From a virus, in the IMG/VR virus record IMGVR_UViG_3300036806_000341, positions 1 through 32,990 of that record: a stretch of 32,990 nucleotides of DNA. The stretch is one strand, 5' to 3'. This document shows positions 14,130 through 22,861 of the stretch, in pieces. Position 1 is the first letter of the stretch, and every line of letters starts with the position of its first letter. A program made the position numbers and the translations under genes. The notes under the pieces were generated by a model that made no database searches, was not told where the DNA came from, and was given only the letters and a program-made list of their open reading frames with translations.

Positions 14130-15225
14130 TTACGTCCTCCCGACAGTAGTGACCGGACGGCCGAGAAGTTCCGCCGTCCTCGACCCGTTCCAAAGCCATC
14201 GCTGCGCTTCCTCCGCGGTTCCTATGTCGTTCGGCACCTCCATTGCGTAGACGCGTGCTGTACTGGGACAATGGCATATTAGCACACGTTGATCCGCGGT
14301 CTGCATGAGTACCTCGCGGGTTCCCTCCACATCATTTCGGCGGCGGTCGACAACCGCCGCCCCAACCTGTTCCAGGTACCGACGCCAACCCGCCCCCGCA
14401 TCGGTCCCCGCATACCGTTCTATGCGTATTCGCTTGATCTCCGCATTCTGTTCCTTCTGTATCTCCTCAATCGTTTGGAGAGTTGGCGCAGTTACTATCT
14501 TTTCGGAGACGAGAACGCCGCCGATGGCGTAAATTGCCCAACCGTCCGGATATTCGAGCGCCGCCCCGGACGTATTATGCAAACGGCCGCGGTCGTCACG
14601 ATTTAACGCACAGGGACGCTCCGAAACCCAACAGATGCCAGCATGAGGCAGCCACCACCCAGCAGCGAGGGATACTTCCATAATCCCCGCGAGTGGTTGC
14701 GTCTGTGTTGACAGGCCACAAACGGTTGCGAAATAATCATAAAACCCGAGCCAGTTGGTGTCGTGCTGGCCGTAAATCGAATCCCAGACCGAATCCCGGA
14801 CCGAATCCCCGACCGAATCCCGGACCGAATCCCCGACCGAATCCCGGACCGAATCCCCGACCGAATCCCGGACCGAATCCCGGACCGAATCCCGGACCGA
14901 ATCCCGGACCGAATCCCGGACCGAATCCCGGACCGAAGCCCCGGACCGAAGCCCCGACCGAATCCCGGACCGAATCCCCGACCGAATCCCGGACCGAATC
15001 CCCGCACCTCATTGTAAACGCCCGCACAAATCCTTGGCTCAGGGGCGAACCGCACCAAACAATCCCCGGCGGTTCAAGACCCGCAATTTGATAGACCTTA
15101 GTAATACCCGCCTCGGCACGCGGACGGTCCGCAGGTGCCGTACCGAGACCGACACGCGTCCACTTTTCGACGAACTCCGGGAATCGCGCAACTTGTGCGG
15201 GGGACAGCTTTTCTATCTTTTTCAT
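14130..15225 (-). pseudogene. DUF6745-like protein gene with a 1-bp frameshift in a minisatellite
   Basis: The 5' part (from ATG 15225) reads as a conserved N-terminus (SPAQVARFPEFVEKWTRVGL; AGLEPPGIVWCGSPLSQG), then enters DSVR/DSVG repeats. The 3' part, in another frame, ends the repeats (VWDSIYGQHDTNWLGFYDYF) and continues as the conserved C-terminus (GWWLPHAGICWVSERP; LHNTSGAALEYPDGWAIYA). Total length 1096 bases is 3n+1. One 13-bp unit (14934-14946) instead of 12 bp explains the shift: removal of one base gives a single 364-residue protein. It could be a broken gene, a phase-variable one, a recoding site or a read error. The short 3' part could also start at ATG 14681. Confidence 0.75.
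14778..15006. repeat. 12-bp minisatellite, about 19 units
   Basis: Contiguous units alternate between CGAATCCCGGAC and CGAATCCCCGAC on the plus strand, with two CGAAG variants. All are 12 bp except one 13-bp unit at 14934-14946. On the minus strand they encode DSVR or DSVG. Because 12 is divisible by 3 and no unit holds a stop in any frame, the tract is open in all frames, which explains long false ORFs here. Confidence 0.95.
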
Positions 15226-15231
15226 GATTTC

Positions 15232-16383
15232 TCAACCGTATCGGGGTTTTCGGCCGGGGAGACACGCCTCCTCGATCTTCCTCCAGACATCGCCGACCAG
15301 GAGTTGGAGTTCCCGTTCGGCGTCCTCCCCCTCGATTTTGGCAAGGAGTGCGTCCCGCGTCCCCTCAAACCTGAATTCCGGGGCGGTTATTTTGCTGCCC
15401 TTGTCCGCCTTTTTCCAATGCTTCTCACCAACGAGGAAATCGACGCAGCATCCGAGGTCGTCGAGGCCCAGTTTGCGAAGAAACGGCACCTCGATTTTGC
15501 CCTCCCACCCGGTAATGCGGTTCTTTTGAACGTCCAGCTGGAGGAGGTTTCCGACCTCCCGTTCCTTGCCGAGTTTGGTGACCTTGATCGGCCCCCGGAC
15601 GGAGGTCCAGATTTCGACGTGGGCGTAGAAGCGCAACGCCTTTCCCCCGGCCCGCGTTTTCTGCGGCCCGTACCCCATCCCGCCGATTTTATCGCGGGTT
15701 TGGGACACGCCGACGAGGATCGACCCGGTTTCCTGAAGGCGTTGCACGACCCGGTTAATGTTGTTCGAATGCGTCTTGGCCTTGGCGGTCCCGTAACTAC
15801 CGCTGAGATCCCGCTCCTTGCCGTCCTCCAGAGTCTTCTCGAAGGCCGATCTCGCCTCGCCGAATTTCTCGTCATCCGCCTCGGCGAGGAGCGCGTCGAA
15901 GGAATCCTCGATATAGAGGCACGGCCCCTCGTCGAGGGCCGCGTCCAGATTGTAGTACATCTCCTCGACCATCCGGCTGTACTGCGGGTTGTCGCGCGTA
16001 CCGCGGGGCGGTTCGAGACGCCCGGCCAGACGGTCGCCGAAATAGGCCGGGATGTCCATCAGCGCTCCGTTCTCCGAGGCGTCGTAGATAATCCGGTAGT
16101 CGTCGAAATGCTTGTTGCGCGCGAGTTCGGCCGCGACGCCCAGGGAAAACCACGTTTTCCCGCTCGAACTATCGCCGACGAAATAGAGATACTTGCCCTT
16201 GGGCAACCCGCCCGACGTTCGCCCGGCGACCGCCAGGTTCAGCGTCGTGACGCCGAAAGAAACGAAATCGGACGCCGGTATCGGCGGCGTCCGAGGAACC
16301 GGCGTCGTTAGCCGTGCGGCGGTTGCGGCGGCGGTCTTGCGTCCCATAACCCGGCGACTTCGGTCCGCGTGTCGCCCATTCAC
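15232..16383 (-). CDS. RecA/RadA-like recombinase
   Basis: A 383-residue ATPase with the RecA fold. The Walker A is at 70-77 (GDSSSGKT), the Walker B at about 155-161 (CLYIEDS), and a ILVGVSQTRDKIGGMG segment lies near the L1/L2 loop position. Such phage recombinases (UvsX/RecA/Sak4-like) pair homologous strands in repair and replication restart. The GTG start at 16383 overlaps no gene; an in-frame ATG at 16347 is an alternative, and neither has a strong Shine-Dalgarno. It lies immediately downstream of the SSB gene, as is usual for a recombinase and its SSB. Confidence 0.85.
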   Translation of the reverse strand: MNGRHADRSRRVMGRKTAAATAARLTTPVPRTPPIPASDFVSFGVTTLNLAVAGRTSGGLPKGKYLYFVGDSSSGKTWFSLGVAAELARNKHFDDYRIIYDASENGALMDIPAYFGDRLAGRLEPPRGTRDNPQYSRMVEEMYYNLDAALDEGPCLYIEDSFDALLAEADDEKFGEARSAFEKTLEDGKERDLSGSYGTAKAKTHSNNINRVVQRLQETGSILVGVSQTRDKIGGMGYGPQKTRAGGKALRFYAHVEIWTSVRGPIKVTKLGKEREVGNLLQLDVQKNRITGWEGKIEVPFLRKLGLDDLGCCVDFLVGEKHWKKADKGSKITAPEFRFEGTRDALLAKIEGEDAERELQLLVGDVWRKIEEACLPGRKPRYG

Positions 16384-16423
16384 GCTCGCCTACGCCGCCG
16401 GGTGCAGTACCATCATCGCACGG

Positions 16424-17770
16424 TCATTTGCGCCCGCGCGGGGGCGGTTCGTCGTCCCAGTCGTCGTCCCGTCCGCGTTTTCCGGCGTCCGGTTCCTTCT
16501 TGGATTTCGGGGCGTCGTCGTCCGCGTCGCGGCGGCGGAACGACTCGTCGTCGTCCTTTTTCTTGCGGGGTTTCGGCTCGTCGTCGTCCGCGGGGTGTTC
16601 CTTGTCGCGGGACTTCTGGGGTTCGGGTTCGCGGGTTTTCGCCGGTGCGGGGCGTACGTCGTCGAGGTCCACCACCATCGGACGGTCCTTGCCCTCGACC
16701 TCGATGTGGGCCACCTCGCGAGTTTCGTCCACCTTCACAACCCGGCCCGACCATTCCTTGTCCTTGTAATCGAACACCACCTCGTCCCCCTTCTCCAATT
16801 GCGGGGGGCGGTCCTTCGGTTCGTCCCGCGGCCGGGTACGTTCGGCCTTCCGGTCCTGGCGCGTCGGTTCGTCGTCCTTCTTGCGGGACTTCGGCTCGTC
16901 GTCGTCCCGCGTCGTCCGCTTGGAATCGCGGTCGTCGCGTTCCCGTTCGCCGCGGGGTTCCTCGCGTTCCCGCCGGTCGTCCCGTTTCCGTCCCTCCTCC
17001 CGCGGTTCGTCGTCCCCCGTCTGGAGGAAGATCTTCTTGAGCTCGTCGTAGGGCAACAGCCGCACCATGTCGTCGAGGCAGAACCCGTGGTCCAGCCAGT
17101 CCGGGTCCAGGACGTTCTTGCGGGGGCGGAATTCGTCCACGGCGAATTCCAGGTACTTGCCGCCGCGGTCGCCGGTCGTCTCTTCGGAGGCCATCAGCTT
17201 CAACGTCAGCCCCTCCTCCGGATCGGCGAACCGGCGATAGCGAATGCGGTCCTCGTCGTCGGCGTTGTTGATTTTGGCATCGAGTTGTTTGCCGAAATTG
17301 TGAAACGACACCTCCCACAACTGCACGCCCTTCTCCAACTCGTCGTGGTCCACAAGCAGGAACATCTGCCGTTCCTTCGGTTTCAACGCCGCCAGCAATT
17401 TCTCGTCGTCGGCCTTCGGCGACCGGGCCAGGATGCCGCGGTGCTCGCAGATCGGACACGGTTTTCCGAAGGTCTTGGCGGGGCAGACGTAGGAATCCCC
17501 GTTGACGCCGATGCGGGCGTGCATCCAGTAGGTGCGTTCGAAATACAGATCGCCCGGTTCCGCGTACTTGCGCAGGGCGAACTTGTCGGCCACCTTGCCG
17601 ACCTCGAACGGAATAATCTCGATCTTGTACGCCCCCGGTTTCTTGGGGTTCCAGAGCCCCAACCCGGTGGGAATGTTCAGGGCCTGGCGGTCCCCCGAGC
17701 TGTGCTCGGTGACCCGCCGGCCGGCGTCCACAACCCGCCGCCGCTTGTCCCGTTCGTCGCGATCCGACAT
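16424..17770 (-). CDS. gp32-like single-stranded DNA-binding protein with C-terminal Tudor-like domain and charged tail
   Basis: A 448-residue protein, much longer than T4 gp32 (301 residues). Residues 30-250 carry the SSB core: FERTYWMHARIG, a zinc-like CPAKTFGKPCPICEH at 96-110, and a helical acidic end. Residues 255-325 are a charged Arg/Asp/Glu linker. Residues 326-374 form a separate domain (LEKGDEVVFDYKDKEWSGRV, then AHIEVEGKD) with a Tudor/SH3-like five-strand pattern. A Lys/Asp/Arg-rich tail follows. SSB covers ssDNA and its acidic tail recruits replication and repair proteins. GAGGGGG before ATG 17770 marks the start. Confidence 0.8.
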   Translation of the reverse strand: MSDRDERDKRRRVVDAGRRVTEHSSGDRQALNIPTGLGLWNPKKPGAYKIEIIPFEVGKVADKFALRKYAEPGDLYFERTYWMHARIGVNGDSYVCPAKTFGKPCPICEHRGILARSPKADDEKLLAALKPKERQMFLLVDHDELEKGVQLWEVSFHNFGKQLDAKINNADDEDRIRYRRFADPEEGLTLKLMASEETTGDRGGKYLEFAVDEFRPRKNVLDPDWLDHGFCLDDMVRLLPYDELKKIFLQTGDDEPREEGRKRDDRREREEPRGERERDDRDSKRTTRDDDEPKSRKKDDEPTRQDRKAERTRPRDEPKDRPPQLEKGDEVVFDYKDKEWSGRVVKVDETREVAHIEVEGKDRPMVVDLDDVRPAPAKTREPEPQKSRDKEHPADDDEPKPRKKKDDDESFRRRDADDDAPKSKKEPDAGKRGRDDDWDDEPPPRGRK

Positions 17771-17787
17771 AAAAAGCCCCCTCAGGT

Positions 17788-18282
17788 TCAGGAACGACCC
17801 GCCTTCTTGATTGGTTCGCGGGCGGCGGTTTTGCCCGCCTGCTCCATCGTCCCCCGCGCCTGTTCGCCGCGGGCGTGGGGTTCGGAGAAGTAGTCTATTT
17901 GGAGTAATTCGACAAGACGCTCGAGCGCCCGGCGGCGGTCGGTCATCGCCGCCACGTCCGCGGCGCAAAGGTCGAGTTCGAGTTTGGCGTCGTTGAGTGC
18001 CGATAACGCACGCTGGTAATCGGGGTGGAGCACCACGCATTCGCCGATAGCGCCCTCGGTCGGTTTATCCCGCAGCGCGTAGTCGTCCGGCCGGCGGCGG
18101 ACGGCCCGGCGTAATTCGGCCTCGGTTACGTCGAGTTTCGCCTTGGCCAGGGCGACCCTGTGGCGGGCGTCCGCCTCGCGAATTCCGGCCCGGCGCATCA
18201 ACCGCGGCTGGCGGAGCCATTCGACGTCGAGCCGCCCCTCGTCGATTTCGAAGGGGTTGGCGGGTTCGGTTGTTTTGTCCAT
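17788..18282 (-). CDS. Coiled-coil phage recombination/replication accessory protein
   Basis: A 164-residue, nearly all-helical protein (WLRQPRLMRRAGIREADAR, then ALSALNDAKLELDLCAADVA, RRRALERLVELL, and the end YFSEP). The pattern matches a phage family near ssDNA-binding and recombinase genes. Its place between the clamp loader and SSB, and its length close to UvsY (137 residues), suggest a mediator that loads the recombinase on SSB-coated DNA. This is inference by position, not motif. The start TAATG overlaps the clamp-loader stop by 1 base. Confidence 0.6.
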   Translation of the reverse strand: MDKTTEPANPFEIDEGRLDVEWLRQPRLMRRAGIREADARHRVALAKAKLDVTEAELRRAVRRRPDDYALRDKPTEGAIGECVVLHPDYQRALSALNDAKLELDLCAADVAAMTDRRRALERLVELLQIDYFSEPHARGEQARGTMEQAGKTAAREPIKKAGRS

Positions 18283-19223
18283 TATTTTGCCTGAAGAACC
18301 GCCTCGTAGCATCGCGCCGCAAGTAACGCCCGGCCGCTGTTCTGGTCCCAGAACGGTTCGCGGAGACAATCAATCGTGACGTAGGCCTGCGGCGAACCGG
18401 ATTTGAGTAACGCGGAACGAGCCGCGGACAGAACGAGCTGCCGCAGGCCCTCGGGTTCCTGGTCCTCAACGTCCTTGAGGACGCGGGCGACCTCCGTCCA
18501 TTGCGGTTTGCCCTTCCACGGGAGGAGAGCCTTGACCAGATCGAAGGCCGCACGCTCGGCCCCGGCCGCCCCCACCGCATCCACGCGTTCGTCCTCGGGC
18601 AACCCCGTCACCTTTTCCAACTCGACCAACGCACGGCGTCCCGACCCCGCCGCGAAATCCACGATCTTGTCCAGCAATTCGGCGGATGCCTTAACCCTTT
18701 CGCGCGCCGCAACGTCCGCAAGCATCCCGCGCAATTCCTTGGGTGGAATCGGCTTGACGACGATTTCGGTGCAGCGGTTGCGGATCGCCGCGAGGATTTT
18801 CCGGGGGTCGGTGGTGCACAGGAAAAAATAGACGTGCGGCGGCGTTTCCTCGAGTACCTTGAGGAGCGCCTCCTGGGCGAATTTGGCGCGGGACAGCGAC
18901 TGCACCTCGTCCAGTATCCAGACGCGGGCGGTGCCGCACAACGGCGCGCCCATCATGGTGCGGTCGATGTCGCGAACCATGTCGATGGCCGACTCCACCA
19001 CGCCGCAATTCACCTCGCCGTAATCGAAGCGGTTCGTGATGTCGCACCCCACGCGCCCGGCCATGATCCGAGCGAGCGTTGTTTTGCCGCATCCGGTCGG
19101 TCCGTGGAACAAGATTGCATGTGGAACCGACTTGAACGCCTTGAGGGATTTCACCGCCGTCGCCTGCCCGACTACGTCGTCGAGTTTCGCGGGACGGTAG
19201 ACCTTGTACAATTCCGTCGTCAT
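18282..19223 (-). CDS. Clamp-loader AAA+ ATPase (DnaX/gp44-like)
   Basis: A 313-residue AAA+ protein. Walker A GPTGCGKT at 41-48, Walker B VWILDEVQS with D105/E106, and an arginine-finger region (RNRC at 148-151) match clamp loaders (DnaX, RFC, T4 gp44). Only C60 and C73 lie between Walker A and B, so the zinc module of bacterial DnaX is absent. It loads the sliding clamp on primed DNA using ATP. No second clamp-loader subunit was found nearby. GGGAGG precedes the ATG at 19223, which meets the next gene's stop. Confidence 0.9.
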   Translation of the reverse strand: MTTELYKVYRPAKLDDVVGQATAVKSLKAFKSVPHAILFHGPTGCGKTTLARIMAGRVGCDITNRFDYGEVNCGVVESAIDMVRDIDRTMMGAPLCGTARVWILDEVQSLSRAKFAQEALLKVLEETPPHVYFFLCTTDPRKILAAIRNRCTEIVVKPIPPKELRGMLADVAARERVKASAELLDKIVDFAAGSGRRALVELEKVTGLPEDERVDAVGAAGAERAAFDLVKALLPWKGKPQWTEVARVLKDVEDQEPEGLRQLVLSAARSALLKSGSPQAYVTIDCLREPFWDQNSGRALLAARCYEAVLQAK

Positions 19224-19696
19224 TACGCCTCCCGGTATTTCACAATTCGGTACTCGACCCGCGCCCGTTGTAGAAGCTCGATCATCGACGCGGTGCCGGG
19301 GGAAACGCCGTCGTAGAACCCCACGGCGAATCCGTTCTCTATCCCGGCAACGAACTCCACCATGTCCCGGTTGCGCTTGTGAAACGCGCCCTTCTCGTTA
19401 CGCGGGAATTGTTCGAATTCCGGGGGGAACCGCAGAACCGGCACCCGAAACCCCCGCGTCCGGTGGACGCCGTAGGCCCATTGCTCGCCCAGCAAATCCG
19501 CCCCGCGGTAGCCGGGGGTGCCGTAACCGATTCCCCGCCATTCGCCCGTGACGACCACGAACGGCCCGAGGTCGGCCGTGTATTTATCCATCCGTTCGCA
19601 TAGCAGTCCGTAATCCGAAAATGTGCGGGTTCCGAAGATTATCACGTGGGGGAGTTTGGGGTCGGTTCGGGCGGGGCCGGTTCCGCGGGTAGACAT
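19223..19696 (-). CDS. DUF2493/SLOG-family nucleotide-binding protein
   Basis: A 157-residue protein. It starts with HVIIFGTRTFSDYGLL and VVVTGEWRGIGYGTPGYRGADLLGEQWA, the GxR and GxxxGAD pattern of the SLOG superfamily (DUF2493, YspA-like). An MVEFVAGIENGFAVGFYDG segment follows. SLOG domains bind nucleotide-derived ligands. Here it may sense or handle a nucleotide signal in infection, but the ligand is unknown. The start at 19696 has GGGAG 5 bases upstream and overlaps the upstream gene by 55 bases. Confidence 0.75.
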   Translation of the reverse strand: MSTRGTGPARTDPKLPHVIIFGTRTFSDYGLLCERMDKYTADLGPFVVVTGEWRGIGYGTPGYRGADLLGEQWAYGVHRTRGFRVPVLRFPPEFEQFPRNEKGAFHKRNRDMVEFVAGIENGFAVGFYDGVSPGTASMIELLQRARVEYRIVKYREA

Positions 19697-20190
19697 AGAA
19701 ACTCCCGAAGTAGCCTCTCGGCCTCGGCAACGGTCGGATAGCCGAAAATACCCGGAACGGTCGAGCGGAGACGGGACCATCGTTGGGCGTACCGTCCCGC
19801 GTCGTCCGCCCGTTGGAGAGAAATCCCGTCCCGGACCTGCTGGCCCACAAGAAACTCCGCCAATTCCGCAACGAAGCGACCGCGTTCCTTGTTGCCCCGA
19901 AATACTCTCTCAACCAACTCGGGGATTTTCAACCGTATCGGGGATTCACAACTTTCCCCCGCATCGTTGACATACGCAGCGGGGCCAATCGCCGCGGCGC
20001 AGCGGTCGAGGAGGTCCCGATAAAACTGCGAGTTACCCGCCTCCCGCGTGGCGTCAGCCATCCAGACCGCTATCCGACGCGCAACCGCCTCGGCGAGTTC
20101 GGGGATCATCGTCAGGTGCGAGGTTGTTTCGTCGCACCAGCACTGTGCGGCTACCTGCCTCGCCTCGTCCATGAAATCGCCCGCGTTCAT
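19642..20190 (-). CDS. Hypothetical helical protein
   Basis: A 182-residue, mainly helical protein (MDEARQVAAQCWCDETTSHL; ELAEAVARRIAVWMADATRE; ERGRFVAELAEFLVGQQVRD). It resembles the helical small proteins common in phages but I cannot name its family. The end (LPAEPAPPEPTPNSPT) is Pro-rich and overlaps the SLOG gene. GGGGG before ATG 20190 supports the start. Confidence 0.65.
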   Translation of the reverse strand: MNAGDFMDEARQVAAQCWCDETTSHLTMIPELAEAVARRIAVWMADATREAGNSQFYRDLLDRCAAAIGPAAYVNDAGESCESPIRLKIPELVERVFRGNKERGRFVAELAEFLVGQQVRDGISLQRADDAGRYAQRWSRLRSTVPGIFGYPTVAEAERLLREFLCLPAEPAPPEPTPNSPT

Positions 20191-20438
20191 AGTTCCGTCC
20201 CCCTGCGTCGTTGGATTTCGCGGTCCAGATACCATCGAGCCTTCTCGAGATCGAGAACCGCGTCGTCCTTCTTTCCCGCGCGGGAAATGTATTTGACGGC
20301 GTTGCCAAGGCAGAAACCCAACTCCCAGGCCTCGATAACCTTGATGGTCTCGTAGACCGTATCGCCGCCGTAGTGGGGCGGATGGTCAACTTTCTCCTGT
20401 TCGGCGATCTCCTGGAGGCGTGCCGGTGAAATCGTCAC
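20187..20438 (-). CDS. DUF3310-family protein
   Basis: An 83-residue protein with the DUF3310 signature: VDHPPHYGGDTVYETIKVIE, then GFCLGNAVKYISRAGKKDD and a helical end. The family occurs in many phages and is sometimes annotated as a nucleotide kinase-related protein, without firm function. The GTG at 20438 overlaps the ThyX stop as GTGA and has GAGGG upstream, so it is the likely start. Confidence 0.75.
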   Translation of the reverse strand: MTISPARLQEIAEQEKVDHPPHYGGDTVYETIKVIEAWELGFCLGNAVKYISRAGKKDDAVLDLEKARWYLDREIQRRRGTEL

Positions 20439-21175
20439 GGGGCCACCCTCCCGAAATCGCAAAAGGCCTCGTAGGTCAACGGAAACAGCTTCGCGAACTC
20501 CGCCTCAACGGCCCGCGCCGCCATCTCGATTTCGTAAAGCGGGTACGACACCGCGGACGCCGCCGGTTCGTGGGTGCGTAGCGACAGGAACGCCATCACA
20601 CTTCGGGGGTTGCACGTCACCCAACAGGACGAATAGATTCCGACGGGCAGACAATCGCGGGCCAGTCCGGGGTCGATTCCGAGCCCCAGGTTCTCCTCGT
20701 ATCTCGAGTAGGCGTGCGTGTACACCTCCCGAAGATTTCTGCATAGTTTGTCATACGCCGCCTCGCCGACCTGATTGAGGATGGGCAGAAACTTCGGACG
20801 CCCCGGCTTCCAGTCCTCGATTTTGAACATGGGCCGGTCCCGCGGCGGGATGTAGAAGCGCGGCTCCAGAACCTTATAGCGTCCAGATTCCTCGTTGTAC
20901 GAGAATCCAATGCGATGTCGGTGCCACTCGCGCCATACAAAGATCGGGGCGTGCACAAAGAACGTCATCGAGGCGTGCTCAAAGGGCGTGCCGTGCCGTT
21001 GTCTCATCAGATAGCGTATAAGTCCGCGGTTCGACGACATCTCGGAGTCGTCGATCCGGGCCTCCGGCCCCCGAACGGAAACCCGCGCCGCCGCAACCAC
21101 CGCGGCGTCCGAACCGACGTTCTGAACAACGCTGACCGGAATGTCGCTTGTGAAAATCATACCTTCAATTCCCAT
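20435..21175 (-). CDS. thyX: Flavin-dependent thymidylate synthase
   Basis: A 246-residue protein carrying the ThyX signature RHRIGFSYNEESGRY (RHRxxSxNExSxRY), plus a WREWHRHR helix. ThyX makes dTMP from dUMP with FAD and methylene-tetrahydrofolate, which supplies thymidine for phage DNA. Together with the UDG-exonuclease gene it suggests attention to dUMP/dTMP balance. The ATG at 21175 is used because AAGGACGG precedes it; it overlaps the polymerase stop by 19 bases. Confidence 0.95.
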   Translation of the reverse strand: MGIEGMIFTSDIPVSVVQNVGSDAAVVAAARVSVRGPEARIDDSEMSSNRGLIRYLMRQRHGTPFEHASMTFFVHAPIFVWREWHRHRIGFSYNEESGRYKVLEPRFYIPPRDRPMFKIEDWKPGRPKFLPILNQVGEAAYDKLCRNLREVYTHAYSRYEENLGLGIDPGLARDCLPVGIYSSCWVTCNPRSVMAFLSLRTHEPAASAVSYPLYEIEMAARAVEAEFAKLFPLTYEAFCDFGRVAP

Positions 21176-22593
21176 GTTCCGTCCTTTTCCGTGTAGACCT
21201 TCTTCTCGAACCAGCTCGCGTCCGGTTCGCAAACCTCGGCCTCGATTTCGAGGGGCACTACGATCCAATCCCAGGCCCGCGTTACCCCCTCAACCATAAT
21301 CTCGCGGCAGAGGTTGATGTAGTCATCGCGTTCGTCCGGGTGAACGTCGCCCACCGTACAATCGTGGATCTCGCCGATTACCCGCGAACGCATCCGCAAC
21401 CGGCGGAGGCGGTTGTTGATTCGCGGCAACGACCACAGTAGACACTGGAAGGCGTCGCACTGAATCGGGTAGTTGATTACGTCGTTGCGGGCGTGCGGAC
21501 CGTTGACCGCGAATCCGGTATGCGTCCGGAATCCGCCGTTTCGCTGGTACGCCGCGAACCAGTCCTTCTTCCATTGCGTGTAGACGGGGAATTGCGTGTA
21601 CCAGAGCCATTCCTCGACCTCCTGAACGTGCCGCTCGAACGTGCCGGATTTTGTCTTCTGTTCCGGGTCGCATTCGCCCAGTTCCCGAATGCCGTTCTCC
21701 CGCAGACGGTCGTATATCGACGGCCCGTCCTTACCCACCCGAACGTCCTGGAATTCAATCGCCTCCCAGAGGGAGCGGGCGCACCGCGGGTAGAAATCGC
21801 CGTAGAATTGGGGGAAAACCATCTTGTTCTTGGCCAGGTGCCGGGACACCTTGTTGACCTCGCCCTCCTTGAGGAAGAACAACCGTGCCGCCATGTCCCG
21901 GTGCATGTCCGTGGACGGGTCCCTGATGTAGCGAATGAGATTGGGGTCGTGGTTATAGCACGCGGAGATTCGAACCTCGATCTGGGAGTAGTCGATTTCG
22001 ACGAGTTGGAACCCCGGCCGCGGAATGTAGCACCGCCGGACCATTTCCCCGAGCATGGGGTTTCGCGTGGGTACATTTTGCCAGTTTGGGCCTTGACAAC
22101 TTGACCTAAAAGTAGCAACGGTGTTGAGATTGTAACTGGGATGGACGTACCAGCAACCGTCCGGGGCGCGGACCATCTCGCGCTGGATTCCGGTGAGATA
22201 GGTGCCGCGTCCCTTGCGTAGCTTTTGTGCCCGGAAGTACGTCTTGACGAACGGTAGGTTTACCCCCTCGAACGCCGCCTCGTCGGCCTTGCCGCGTTTG
22301 CCCCCCGCCGTCATGCTTTTGGGTTTGTGCCCCAACTCGCCGAACACCACCCCGGCCAGTTGGTCCGGCGCGGCCAGCTTGGTCCGGTCGCCGTAACGCC
22401 GCCGCCAGATCTTGTAGATCGGGTCGGCCCGCAATTCCTCCTCGATCCCCTTGATGGCCGTCGCCGTGCGGTCGAGGGCGTCCTCGAGATAGGTTTTATC
22501 GACCCGGACACCGTTGTGCTCGATTTCGGCTAACGCGATCGTGCCGTTGTGGAGAAGCTCGTAGGCGGCGGGGGTGGTGCGGAACCGGCCCAT
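21157..22593 (-). CDS. Family A DNA polymerase, polymerase domain only
   Basis: A 478-residue protein with the PolA palm and fingers. Motif A is at 199-208 (EIDYSQIEVR), the O-helix region at 251-265 (RHLAKNKMVFPQFYG) with K255 and the YG pair, and motif C at 408-412 (EIHDC). The usual HDE is HDC here; the catalytic Asp is kept. The thumb starts at about residue 15 with LLHNGTIALAEIEHNGV. The 3'-5' exonuclease is absent from this chain and lies in the gene at 22862-24064. It copies the phage genome. GAGGTG precedes the ATG, which abuts the upstream stop. Confidence 0.92.
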   Translation of the reverse strand: MGRFRTTPAAYELLHNGTIALAEIEHNGVRVDKTYLEDALDRTATAIKGIEEELRADPIYKIWRRRYGDRTKLAAPDQLAGVVFGELGHKPKSMTAGGKRGKADEAAFEGVNLPFVKTYFRAQKLRKGRGTYLTGIQREMVRAPDGCWYVHPSYNLNTVATFRSSCQGPNWQNVPTRNPMLGEMVRRCYIPRPGFQLVEIDYSQIEVRISACYNHDPNLIRYIRDPSTDMHRDMAARLFFLKEGEVNKVSRHLAKNKMVFPQFYGDFYPRCARSLWEAIEFQDVRVGKDGPSIYDRLRENGIRELGECDPEQKTKSGTFERHVQEVEEWLWYTQFPVYTQWKKDWFAAYQRNGGFRTHTGFAVNGPHARNDVINYPIQCDAFQCLLWSLPRINNRLRRLRMRSRVIGEIHDCTVGDVHPDERDDYINLCREIMVEGVTRAWDWIVVPLEIEAEVCEPDASWFEKKVYTEKDGTWELKV

Positions 22594-22860
22594 CTACACC
22601 TCGCACATACGGTACACGCGGCAGGCATTGTCGATTTCCCTAACGGTCCGCCCCTCGGCCTCGCCGATTAACCGGACGCATTCCTGCGCCGCGTGGGAGT
22701 ACTCGGCCGTGATGCGCTTGTCGTTCTCCTGGCCGGGGCGGTAGTGCCGCCAGATGCGGCCCCGCATCGGTTTCGGGAGGGCGTACCAGTGGTTCCGGCA
22801 CATGAATCGGGCCGCCGGAACCGCGGCGTCGCAACCGGCGGCGTGGCAGGTGTGGGGCAT
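22594..22860 (-). CDS. Small conserved phage zinc-type protein
   Basis: An 88-residue protein that starts MPHTCHAAGCDAAVPAARFMCRNHW, a C..C...C..H arrangement seen in many phage genomes as a short stand-alone zinc protein, followed by ALPKPMRGRIWRHYRPGQE and a helical end. The function of the family is not known to me. It sits between the UDG-exonuclease and the polymerase genes, so it separates two parts of what in SPO1-like phages is one polymerase polypeptide. GGGAG precedes ATG 22860. Confidence 0.75.
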   Translation of the reverse strand: MPHTCHAAGCDAAVPAARFMCRNHWYALPKPMRGRIWRHYRPGQENDKRITAEYSHAAQECVRLIGEAEGRTVREIDNACRVYRMCEV

Positions 22861-22861
22861 C

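Noticed and set aside
14778-15006. CRISPR-like array
   Set aside because: Repeats are contiguous 12-bp units with no spacers.
14763-15017. Plus-strand RIPDRIPDR repeat ORF and minus-strand GFGPGFG and IRSG frames
   Set aside because: All are artefacts of the stop-free 12-bp repeat; only the DSVR frame joins conserved DUF6745 flanks.
16193-17893. A 566-codon plus-strand reading frame and other long ones antisense to real genes (e.g. 2452-3444)
   Set aside because: These arise from high GC content opposite biased, charged genes; they show no motifs and lie fully antisense to genes with clear domains.
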